From Sarcocystis neurona (Eukaryota > Apicomplexa > Conoidasida > Eucoccidiorida > Sarcocystidae), in NCBI GenBank assembly GCA_000727475.1, contig KL647293.1:907216-971215 (forward strand): DNA of 64,000 nucleotides, in the 5' to 3' direction. This document shows positions 34,701-44,923 of this stretch, piece after piece. The notes beneath the pieces were generated by a model. That model had not been told where the DNA came from. It did not search any database and was given only the letters and a program-made list of their open reading frames with translations. How positions within the stretch are numbered: the first letter of the stretch is position 1; every line of letters starts with the position of its first letter. The position numbers and the translations under genes were made by a program.

Positions 34701-37433
34701 GCTGGAGTGCACGTGGTACCTCTGTTGCTGAAGCAGCTGTATTCTGCCGTTGGGGCTGATGCGGCTGTTTTCTGCTGCTGCTGCCGTTATTGGTGCCTGG
34801 TGTAGCGTGTCACACAGTTAAAAAAAAAGCAGACACGGCTACGGTGAAACACTCCACAGAAAGCTGCAGGTAGTCCTACCGTGCTGGCGTCGTTGCTGTT
34901 GCTACGACTGTTGAGGCTACCGCGGCCGCAGCTGGTGTTCCGAGCCTGCCTGCTGGTGAGGGTGTTGCTGCTGTCATGGTGTCGGTGCTTTTGCTGGTGG
35001 TGCTGGAGGTGTTGAGGCAAGTCTGCGAGAATGCTTAGATCCACGTGAAAGCGCCCGTACGCGCGCTGTCTTGGGGTGTCGGCCGGAATGCATTCGGACG
35101 GTGATGCCGTGGCGCGTGAGGCTGCTGGAGCTGCTGCTGCTGTTGATGCCGGTGCTGGTGCTGCTGTTGGTGCTGCTGCGCATGATGCTGCTGGTGCTGC
35201 TGTTGCTGCTGCTGCTGTTGCTGCTGGTGCCTCTGCTGCTGTTGCTGCTGCTGGTGCTGATGTTGCTGGTGCTGGCGCTACAAAGAAGTGGTGCTGCGCG
35301 TGATGCTACCGGGTTCATGCTGGTGGTGTTCGTGCTGGTGCGGCTCCTTCTGCTGTTGTTGCCGGTGTTGGTGCTGCGGAGTGTGGAGCTCCTGCTGCCG
35401 CATGTGGTGCCGCGCGTGCTTCCTCTACTGCTGCTGGTGTTACTGCCGGGGCTAGTGCGCCGGTGCTGTTGCTGCGGGTGCTGCTACTGCGCGTGATGCG
35501 GCTGGTGCTGCTGCGGTTTCTCCCGCTGCTGTTGTTGGCTGGCTTTGTATCAGACGTGGCACTGGAGCGGGGCGTCTGCGAACGGAATGTGCGATGCGAG
35601 AAGGCCAACGCGCAGATTCTCGCTGCTCTCTTGGTAAGGCACCAGCAGCAGAACTTTCACCGTCAGCAGCAGCAGCAGCAACAGCAGGACCCCGAGCGTC
35701 TACAGCTGCCTTGGCCACCCTGGAACCAGAAGCTGATACAGGCGAGGAGTCGCCACGACAAGAGCAGGAACAGCCGGCGTGGAATTATCGTTATGGCGGA
35801 ACGCAGCTTTGTAGCGTCATTGCGCGAGCAGCGTAACGCTAAGTAGCAGCGCCGCACGGTCGGCGGCAGGGTCGGCGTCTAGACAAGACAGGACTGCGGG
35901 AGAGTCGACACAGCAGCAGGCGCGTTAGATCTATCCGCAGCGTCAGCTGACGCAGCATCGACACTAGCGACAAAAGGGGCAGCGAAAAAGGGGCAGCAGC
36001 ATCATCACCGTCACGAGCAGCAGGGGAAGCAGCAGCCGCGTACAAGGTAACGAGGGCCACACCGACTTTTTGTGCTGCATCTCGCAGGCAGTAAAATGGA
36101 ACCGGGTTGCTCAGCTGTTGCTGCTCATATGTATATATATCTATAAGCATGTGTGCACACATATGCTAAGAGATCTACACAGACGTGTATGCCTATATAC
36201 GTCTGCATGGAGGCGAACGAGTAAACACGCAGGGGAAGCAGCAGCCGCTCACATGGTAATAAGAAGCCACACTGAGTTCTAATGCATCTCGCGTGCGGTA
36301 AAATGGAGCGGGGTCGCTCAGCTGTTGCTGCGCATCTACATATATATATATATACACGGAGAGGTGTGTACACATGCGTAGAGATCTCATACACGTGTAT
36401 ATCTATATACGTCTACGTGAAGGCGAACGAGTAAACACGCGGGTTCACCTCGCGCTCTTTCTAAGTATCTGGCTGTGGTGAGTTTGTCACGAGGGAAGAT
36501 ATACAAATATATATGAGGATGCGATGTTACGGAGGAGTGTGTACTGAGTTTGCTGTTCAGGTAGCTGAGCAGGCAGTGCGCAGGTGAGGTGTTCCGACTG
36601 TTGTCTCTGCCACCATGTCTTGACTGTTGCTGCAGCAGCGTCCCACGGTTACGAGCAGATGTTGAGCAGCAATGCGGATGAATGCGTCCCCTGCTGCAGT
36701 GTGGGTTCTGCCGCTGCTGTTGCTGATGCTGTGGTTTGCGTCTGTGATTGGTGTTGTTGCTGCTGTTGCTGCTGGCATTGCGCCTGCTGCTTCGGTTGCG
36801 TCGACTGCTGCTGTTGCGTCTGTTGCGTCTGCATCTGCTTCTGCTGCTGCTGTTGCTTCTGCTGCTGCTATTGCTTCTGCTGCTGCTGTTGCTACTCTTG
36901 CCTCTGCTGATGCTGTTTCCGGTAGCTGGTGCTGCTGCAGGCTTGCTGGCTTCTTTGTACGTGGCTGCTGTTGCCGTCCTTCCGCCTTGTATTCTTTTTC
37001 CTTCTTGTGTTCGCAGGCGGCGTTCCCGTGGGAGGAATGGCAGCGTCGGTTGGATTTACTACGGGTGTGGACGGCAGCGTTGGACCGCAGCGCAGCAGCG
37101 GTCTGTCTTCGTGAGGGAGCAGCAGCACCTGCGCCAGCTGCAGCAAAAGGAAGGGGAGCGTTCGCAGCAGACGAAGGCGGGAAAGCGTGGCTGGCACACT
37201 TACAGGAAGCAGCAGAAGAAGATGAATTAAAAGATGTTGCGCGGGTGCTTGCTGCTCAGGGCGAGGCACTCGAGGAACTTAATTTGTCTCTGGCTTACAC
37301 CGAGCAACAAACGGAGCTGCTGGAAGACGCGACACTCCGCAGGCTCAAACAGAAACAGGAGGAAGTCCGTTCTGCTGCGAACGCAGGAGATGGAGCTGTT
37401 GCTGCTGGTGGTGCGAAGAAAGGCCTGCTGTAA
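31709..37433 (+). CDS. FG-repeat nucleoporin (Nup54/Nup62-like channel type)
   Basis: Putative nuclear pore component. Four exons join in phase: 31709-32830, 33474-33603, 35554-35633 and 37017-37433, giving about 582 residues. Borders are AAG|GTGCGC, TTGCTGCAG|CAC, C|GTGTGT, TTTGTATCAG|AC, TTG|GTAAGG and GTGTTCGCAG|GCG. Residues 1-120 contain MSLFGTGSLFGGGG, GLFGGT and LLFGQ, i.e. GLFG/FG motifs in Gly/Ala/Gln/Ser-rich sequence. From about residue 225 come helical segments (DARVQRIESMLADETESMAT), then QLLLKTLETVGNNTDQLL and MFAELEESPL, as in the coiled-coil part of central-channel nucleoporins. The last exon has the heptad-like ARVLAAQGEALEELNLSLAY and a stop at 37431-37433. Which channel nucleoporin it is cannot be fixed. 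The exon 2 donor is the weakest site. Introns 1 to 3 are loaded with CTG triplets; the exon repeats are CAG/GCA in the sense direction. Confidence 0.75.
33601..33716. repeat. ~57-60-bp direct duplication across a splice donor
   Basis: Copy 1 (33601-33653) contains GACGTGTGTA...GTGAATTCGTATGCTGCTGCGGGAGGCAGTC. Copy 2 (33658-33713) contains GACGCGTGTGC...GTGAATTCGTATGCTGCTACGGGAGGCAGTC. The first copy begins at the proposed exon 2 donor of the nucleoporin. Confidence 0.85.
33785..35520. repeat. CTG-rich intronic block
   Basis: CTG/TGC triplets on the plus strand, densest at 33799-33845, 34430-34540, 35115-35280 and 35340-35510. They fill intron 2 of the nucleoporin (33604-35553), so the pre-mRNA would contain CUG repeats. 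The Leu-rich plus frame (35071-35496) and the Ser/Asn-rich minus frames are artefacts of the repeat. Confidence 0.8.
36021..36440. repeat. ~210-bp tandem duplication in nucleoporin intron 3
   Basis: Two diverged copies. CAGGGGAAGCAGCAGCCG lies at 36021 and 36230. GTAAAATGGA(A/G)C(C/G)GGGT lies near 36091 and 36299. GCTCAGCTGTTGCTGC follows in both copies. AGGCGAACGAGTAAACACGC closes them at 36211 and 36421, a 210-base period. Each copy contains a TA microsatellite of different length. Confidence 0.9.
36690..36960. repeat. CTG/TTGCTGCTG-rich block
   Basis: Plus-strand CTG-rich sequence near the 3' end of nucleoporin intron 3, ending about 60 bases before the pyrimidine tract and CAG acceptor at 37016. 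It gives Cys-, Leu- or Ala/Ser/Val-rich translations in the three plus frames; the third frame runs in phase into exon 4. Confidence 0.8.
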
Positions 37434-39379
37434 AGGGCGCAGCACCAGAACAGGAGAACGAGTCCGCTCGCTGCCGTCGTCTCGCCAAAGAGACAGTTGC
37501 TGCCGGCGGTCGTACTGCTGCTGCACTCGGGTAGCGGAAACGCAGCAGCAGCAGCAGCCGCCGACGGGAGGGTTGGGTCAGTCTGTTCAGAAAACGAGTA
37601 CCCTCTGCCTTTCATCACTGGAGCCGGGTATCAAATTAAGAGAGAGACGCAGCACACGTGGGGCGACACTGGCCGTGCGATAGTGTACTGAAGTCTCGCT
37701 GCTGCACGGGGAGGAGGAGGCCCCCCAGATGCCGAAGGCCGCTTTCATTTTGTACCACGTAGCTGTGGGTAGGGAAGAATGCAGCACATACTCTCGGGGT
37801 AGAAGGTTTGTAATACACACGTGGACGTGTCTGCGAGATGTACCAAGCAGATTACGAAAAGAAACAAGAACTTGTGCACACATACGGGTGTACGTCTATA
37901 AATAATGTATATATATATGTGTAGATATGTAGTAGTGGTCTCATTTTCCACATATACAGAGCCTCACACAGGGATGCGCGTGCTGATCGTACGGATGCAG
38001 AGTACCTAGTATGTGTTTGTCCAGGGCGTGGGAGACAATGTCAGTCGCCTGCGCTACAGACGTCTACCCATACTTTCACAGTTGTTTGTTGACATTTGTG
38101 GAGTGACAAGAAATCCGATTTATATCGACACTATACGTGTGTAAATGTACACACGTAGTATCCGTCCGTAGTCTGAGACATACATGCACATAAACACGAT
38201 AAGGATCGAATTACGACCGAGACTGCGGCAAACGCTGTTTTCCATGGGTAAGAACTAGGCAAGCAGGCAAAACGTGCTCGCGCTTTTGGGCGTCAGCCTC
38301 TGCTTCTATTTGAAGAGGCATGCGCAGCGTCGCCGCCGCGAGAGCTCCGCTACTGGAACTACAACGATACGCTGTTCCCATCGTAACAGGAACATGCAAC
38401 TTCAGGTTCTTTCACGTGCAAGCAGCAACCCTAAAGTCACTTCTTCTGAACAGACCACGGCGCAGTGAATGTAGTCTCGCAAGTGCGCCTGCAGCGGTAG
38501 ATCTCAGTAAGCGTGCCTTTACCGCTCAAAAGGACCTGCTTTAACAAAGTACGCACGTATGGTTATATGCATTTACAGATGTGCGCGCTACATGGGCATC
38601 TTCTGAAGTACAACACGTATCACTTTCATTGTCGGTCGAAGAAAGCAAACCAACCTCTATCGCCTTCTTCTTGCTGCAATGAGCAGCACCGCTCGCTGAC
38701 GGCCATACACTGTACACTGCAGGTCAGGATTTCGAGACAGTTGAATAGCAGTTGTTGAGCCTACTGACGTCTGCCCGAAGCAAGGGAAAAGGGATTATTA
38801 CATGGGCGGTCGTGGACGCCGTCAGAATCGCATATCGTGATAACACGCTGAGAACAGCGACAATGTGGATGTGTCGTTGATTCTGGCTCGCTGATTCCTG
38901 CGAGCCTTCAGTGAAGAACTACTACCACTACCACTCCTGCTATCACAGCTGAAGCTGCGACTATGGTTAGTGCACTTGCTACTCCTTGCTGCAACTGCGC
39001 GATTACTATTATAGCTAATTCGCTGTTTCTTACAGACAATGGTATTACTAAACCGGCGCTGTTGTAGCGAGATTTGCCTCTTGGCGCCACACGGTCTAGC
39101 ACGGTTACTAACGTGACGGCAGCTAATCATCCTACATCTGCGGTTGTCACTGCCCCACTTACTACAAATAAGTGAAGTCTTGCGTAATGACACAGACGTC
39201 GGACCCCGTGTGACGCGGGGTCACTGTGAGCGCGGTAATCATTGTGCGGACCATACGGGCAGAAGCCTGAACGAAAGTAGGATTGCTTGTGGCGACACCA
39301 GTACGCGGAGGCAGGTCGCTCTCGACGTTGTCAAAACGCGTGCCGGCACCTTTTGGTAGCTCTACGAGGCAACTACTTT
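37434..39379. other. Intergenic stretch, no supported gene
   Basis: Follows the nucleoporin stop. It contains a TA/TG microsatellite near 37903-37925. On the minus strand at 39102-38908 an open frame ends in a hydrophobic tail (SALTIVAASAVIAGVVVVVV, then LH and stop) like a membrane anchor or GPI signal. It could be the last exon of the secreted ORF at 39.7 kb, but no splice chain was found. Confidence 0.4.
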
Positions 39380-39709
39380 TTAATGGACGTTTTTGACGCG
39401 AGAGTCACGTGTGACGAGGTCTGGGTGAACGTGCAAGCCTGCGTGCACACTACCGCATAGAAACACACCGGGGATGTAGCCGACAGCTGTGACAACTTCG
39501 AACACGTTACTGCGTACCCGCACGTGTGGGTGAGGAACGCAAGGGAAGGAGCACAGGCTCAAAGGCACGCACCCGACGCGCACGAGAACGCGTTGCGCAC
39601 TAACGCGAGAACCGGAGTATCCCTTTTCTTTGTTGCTGTTTTCGAATCCAGCAGAGCCAACGCATAATAGGGCGAAAATCACCAACAGCACAAAGTTGCT
39701 GCTCTTCAA
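39380..39709 (-). CDS. Small putative secreted protein or first exon of one
   Basis: The ATG at 39709 opens a textbook signal peptide: MKSSN, then FVLLVIFALLCVGSAG (residues 6-21), with likely cleavage after SAG, followed by polar FENSNKEKG. The frame stays open for 109 residues, with two Cys-containing stretches (VGCVPLSLCSFPC) and no homopolymer run. It may be complete, or the first exon of a longer surface-protein gene continuing to about 38.9 kb, where a hydrophobic C-terminus-like frame exists. The family is not recognised. Only the signal peptide is convincing evidence. Confidence 0.35.
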   Translation of the reverse strand: MKSSNFVLLVIFALLCVGSAGFENSNKEKGYSGSRVSAQRVLVRVGCVPLSLCSFPCVPHPHVRVRSNVFEVVTAVGYIPGVFLCGSVHAGLHVHPDLVTRDSRVKNVH

Positions 39710-39914
39710 CTAGACGCACAGTCTTGTATCATGGGCTTGAACATATACACATATAAATGTGTGCATGAAGAAGCTAGATACTGCGTCCCGAAGCTGAATT
39801 TTTCCACGCCATAAACTCACCCTGTGTTATCACCTGCATCCCCTGAACTGTCTCTTTCATTTTCCTTCGGCACCCACACATCAGTACATACACATATACA
39901 TGTACGTGCATACG

Positions 39915-39918
<4 letters not shown>

Positions 39919-39950
<32 letters not shown>

Positions 39951-39953
39951 CAT
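39919..39953. repeat. (CT)n(TA)n microsatellite
   Basis: CTCTCTCTCTCTCTCTCT runs into TATATATATATATATATA just downstream of the VPS13 stop, in its probable 3' flank. Confidence 0.9.
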
Positions 39954-40141
39954 GGTAGACATGCATGGACATCAAGGGAGACTTACATACACAGCTGGAA
40001 CAGTACACAGATACACGCCTCGGTCTCGTAACAGAGGTATATTTTGCTTCAGATCGGTCTGCCCACCGGGAGGCCGGCCTCGCAGCTTCTGCGCGTCATG
40101 TCCTCACGTCCGCGAGCACTCTGAAAAAGCAGGAGCCGTCT

Positions 40142-43100
40142 CTACTGACCTGGCCTGTTTCGGTCTTCGCCTCTCTGTTCTTGCAGCTGCTGCTTCAGCA
40201 ACGGCAAGTCCTGGGGCCGGTCGATCCACCCACTCCAGTCTCGAGGCACTTCTGCCGCTGCAGGATATAGCGTGTCTCTCCACGAAGGAAGTAGCTCAAC
40301 CTTTTGTTGTGAATACGCGTGTTCGCATGCCCTCCCTGCGTCATCAGCTCTCTGGTCGCCGCCGGTAGCGCAGGCGCTGCTTTGCTTTCCTTGCTGCTGC
40401 TGGTCGATGCTGCGTGACCTGCCTACGGCTGCTGTTGCTACTGCTCCTCCGCGAATTAGTTGTTCTTCGTCTTCCCCGATGCAGCTGCTCCGAAATTGCA
40501 TGTGACTGCTGGTCGGCGAACCATCAGCATTTTCATTTCGAAGAGGAGATGGCGACCAGAGCCTTTGGCCTGCAGCTGCTGCTCCAGCAGCGCCTCTCGA
40601 TTTAACAGTAGCGCGCCTTGCAGCAACTCGTGCTTGTGATAAAAAAACACTTCCAGCTTCTGCAGGTGTCTCCCCTGCTACATCCCTCTCTGCTGCTTTA
40701 CCACTATCACTTGTTGCAGCACCGTCGTTTGCTGTACTAACGGCGTGGAGCACGTAGTTTGTCCTCGTTGCGGTCCTTCCTTGTGTCACAGTTGCTTTCC
40801 GCGTTCCCGCGGCACCGTATCTTATCTGACCGACTTCTCTTCTACTGTCAGCCTTCTGTCCTGCCGCTGCTGCACTTTTTTTTTCGACTGTACGAGGAGC
40901 AACGAATTCTCTTGTGCTGCCGTCTCCCAGGCCCCGGCGAGTCCCTGCTGCAGTAGATGCAGCCTCAGACGGCCACTCAGCGGGTGCAGGCGTGTCGCCC
41001 TTGTGCTGCAGATCACACCTATCTGGTAACAGTCGGGCAACACATGCACCGGACGAAGCTGAAACAGACGAACCACGTGGAGAGCCAGAATTACACGAGC
41101 CTGCAGACGCACGCGCCGAACCGGAGTGTATAGCAGTTGAACAGTATCCATCAAGAGAGCCGGCATGCACAGAATTCGAATGGGATTTATGCACGCAAGA
41201 CGAGGAGGAACACGCAGACGAGGCACTGGAGGAACCGGAGTCCATGCCACACACAAATGACGATGCAGGCGCCTGATGGTTTCGGCTGCTCGACAGTTGC
41301 GGCACGGACACCGCGCGATCTGCAGGACCGAGGTATCCAGCCGCAGGTGCTTCGTCTGAAAAGTTGACCGCAGGTCTTGGCTCTGCGTCGCTCAGGGGAG
41401 GCACCTGGTGTACGTAACTGACTGCACGTGGCAGACGAGTGTGACTGCATGCAGACAGCAGACGTGGAGGAGGAGCATCTGAACGCTGACAACTACCGCG
41501 GGCGTGCTCCTGCAGAGCGTCGCCCCCTCCGCGCTGAGCGTTGTGCATATAGGTGGTTGTCTGGGGCTGCTGTTCGTAGCTAGCTGCACGGGTCTGACGT
41601 GCCTGGCCTGCTGCTGAATGACGTATCTCTGTATGGACAGACCACGCGTCAGCCAGCTGCACGCAGCTAGCTGCGCGGACTCGCTGTGGGCCGATAACTC
41701 GGGAAGAAGCCTCACACGCAGCACGAACGCTAATACTGCTGCCGCCACAACGCGGCGGGCTACGGGCTACACGTCGTTCTCTGGCTTCGCTCGTCGCGGA
41801 CGCATCCACTGCGTCGCCCCCTCCAGCTGCGGCTTGTATACGGCTAGCTTCACATCGCTTCTCTGCGCAGCTCACCGCTAGAGATCCACCCTCTTGGCTA
41901 GCTGTCGGAAACCGCATAGAGGACGCGCCACGAGCTCCATACACAGCCTTTTCTGGCTGCTGATCTGCATCCCCTTCGCGGCGACACTTTCTCAGAGACG
42001 AAGAAGCAGAGGCAACAGCAGCACCGGCAGACGCACAAGTCGCACAGAGGATGCCTTTCCCCGATGGAGGTGCAAGCGAAGGCAGAAACACAGAACGCGA
42101 GATACGCTCAGCTACGTTGGCAGACGAGGTGCTGGATCCTCGAGAACGGCTTTCCCACGCCGCACGAGCCGTGTGCTGCTGTAGCAGCAGCTCGACTTGT
42201 GGTGCTTGAATCTCTCGGAATGACGGGAGTTGCTGTTCATGCGTCACCTCTCCGAAGGCAGGTGTCTGCGAAGAACAGGCTCGAGGCGCCAACAGCTGGC
42301 GCCGCACACAAGTGGGACGCCAGCCTGGTTCCACATCATCCCTGCCCTTCCCTTGTATCAGCAACTCTACTTCGTCCTCGTCTAATCCGTTCTCATTCTT
42401 TTCGACGTGGATGTCGGCTGTCCTGCTTCGGGTCACTTTCGCCGTTTTCCCTTCCCCAGGAGCAGCAGCACGTGCAGACCACAGAGTGCGGTCAGACAAC
42501 GGTGGGAAAAACGGAGCAGACGCTGTGTGCAGAGGATCGCTGGTCCGACGTCTGCGTTCGTCCACAGCTGCCGCAACCTCTCCGTCACTAGGCGAGTTGT
42601 CTGCAGAGGAAACAGAGGCCGCACGTTCTGCAGCTGCTTCACGCCCACTTTTTCCTTTCTCGTCGACAACAGCACTTGCCGCCGCACAAGCACGTTTTTC
42701 CTGGTCGCGTCCGGTCATAGACGTACCACGTGTGCGGCAATGTTGACAGCGGAGTTTCCCCTGCTGATGCTCTTGACCGAAACGGTTGCTCCAAGGTACG
42801 TCTGTTGCATTCCTGACAATGACTAGCGGGACAAGATCCCGACGTGGCGTGGATCCTGTGGCGTCGACCCTCGCAGACCAGAGTCCACCCCTTTCGTGTA
42901 GACTCTCATCCGAGACGAGACTCTTTCCCACGTTTCCGTCGCTTCTGCTGCGCCTGTTGCTGCTAAGGTCGCTGCCCCTCCTGCCACGGTGCCCGTGGTT
43001 GGTGCCTCTACTACTGGGGCTTCTCTTTCCGCTGCTGCTGGTGCTACCGTTGTGGTTACTGTTGCAGCTCCTGGGACGCCTGTCGCTACCGCTGCTGCTA

Positions 43101-44923
43101 TCACTGCAGACGCTTCTGCTGCCGTCGTTCTTGCTTCTGTCAGTGCTGCTCCAGCTTATGGAGCGGCGCCTGTTGTTGCGGGTCTGGCTGCTGAGCAGTG
43201 CACCATTGCCACGCATCCGAAGACTGTGTAAGGACGGAGGAGTCGTCAACGAATAACCTGATGTGTGAAGCGCAGGAGCCCTGCTTGCCTGCTCACTGCT
43301 AGCGACGTAGCTGCTGCTTCTGCTGCTGCCGCCGCAGGGCGGCTGCTGCTGGAGTCGCCGCGTGAGTCCAGCGTCTGGCTGCAACACATCATCCGCAGCA
43401 CCGACACGCGTGAAAGACGAGCTGCATTCTTCCACTAGAGTTTCGAAGCGAGGAATAGAACGGCTGCGTCCCAGCATTCCTCTTCCCTCTCTATACGGTG
43501 AGGGCGCACTTGCTGCGCTGTAACGTATTCGATCCACTACTTGCCTTTGAGCCACAGGTGTTTCCGCTGTTGGTCCCGCTGCCGTCCTGTGCGCCTCTGA
43601 TACTCCTGAAGCCGCTGCTGCGACTCGTCCAGCTGCAGGACTGTCTGGCGGTTCCTCGAAAAACCGTTCACTTCTTCCGCTGAGCCTGTCCTGGAGCCAG
43701 TGATTCTCTCTCTGTTGCTGTTGCCAGGACCAGACTTGCTGCTGTTGCAGTTGCTGCCACTTTTGCTGTTCTTGCTCCCAGAGTTGCTGCCGCTCCTGCC
43801 ACGGCCACGGGCCGTGCTGCTGCGGCTGCTGCAACGCATTCTGCTGGTACTGTTGCTGTGACCGATGTGGCCCTTCCTGTCGTGGATGCAACACGTGCTG
43901 CTCCCAGTCTCGCTGCGGAATGGGCTGCCCCCGCTGCTTCGGCACCTGCCGCTTGTCTTGACGCCACCGTATTTCCTGCTGCTGGTGCTGCTGGTGCTGC
44001 TGGCCCTCCTTCTGTTGTCTTTTCTGACTGTATACCTGCTGCTGCTGTACGCCTGTAACTCCCGCTTCGAACCCGCTGCTGCGGCGTGGCTGCTCAGTGG
44101 TAGTAGGAGTAGTGAAGGACTTCTTTTCCGGTAGTCGCGCAGCTGCTCCGAGCGCTCGTGCCGTTGGTGCTGCTCCTCCACTGCGGCCACTCTGCATGCG
44201 TTCTTCATCTGCTCCTTCTCCGCGGCTCGCCTTCTTCCACATGATACTGCTGCTGGTTTTGAGTCTCATTGCTGCTTCCTTCGGGGTAAGGGTTGCTGCC
44301 ACGTATGGGGTACGCAGCCGTTGCTCGTGCTGCGATGCGGCAGCAAGTGCCGCCGCCTCCGCTGCTGCTTTCGCATTCTCTGCAGCAGCAGTCAGTGCAG
44401 CAGCACCCAACGCAGGTGAAGCCGTGAGTTCATTCGTTCCAAGGTGAAAGTGACGAGGCGACGCAGAAGCGGCGAGGGAAGGAGCATGTAATGGTGCCGC
44501 TGCTGCAGCAGCAGCGGGATGCAGCGGCGACGCAGCCACAGCAGCAGCAGCAGCACTCGGATGCTGCAGATGTTGACGCAGGGGGCCACCACCTGAGAGA
44601 GCAGCAGCGGCAGGAGGCATGGGCGCAGCAGCTGCTGCCTGGAAGTGTGTGCTGGTGCCAGGGGCTGCAGGGGGCGGCAGCAGCAGCAGCTGCATGCTGG
44701 GAGAGACGGGCACGGGTTCTGTCAAAAGGCGGGGAGGCAGCACCGGGGGCGGCTGCTCGCGTAGTCGAGAAATTTGAAATGACGCAGTGTAATACAACAA
44801 AGCGAACACCTTCTGCAAGTTGAATGCCGTGTACGGGCTCGTCCAGTCGTAGTCAAAACCAGCAGCAGACGGCAAGCCGCCGAGGTAATCCACTGGCGTC
44901 AGACGTAGTAGTGCCCGGAACAG
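40142..44923 (-). other. VPS13 last exon: short conserved start, then ~1,530-residue low-complexity tail
   Basis: After acceptor TTTTTTCTCCAG the exon reads LFRALLRLTPVDYLGGLPSA, then FDYDWTSPYTAFNLQ and FALLYYTASFQISRL, probably the end of the folded protein. From about 44750 down to the stop at 40142 it is Ala-, Gln-, Ser- and Arg-rich. It includes a Gln/Trp-rich tract (43.65-44.05 kb), Ser/Arg tracts (42.8-43.2 kb) and four R-A-(A/V)-S motifs at 41.29-41.68 kb. The final residues are KQQLQEQRGEDRNRPGQ. The tail has no recognisable fold. Confidence 0.7.

Noticed and set aside
35071..35496. Leu-rich plus frame resembling a multi-pass membrane protein
   Set aside because: It is CTG triplets within nucleoporin intron 2; no polar loops or start context.
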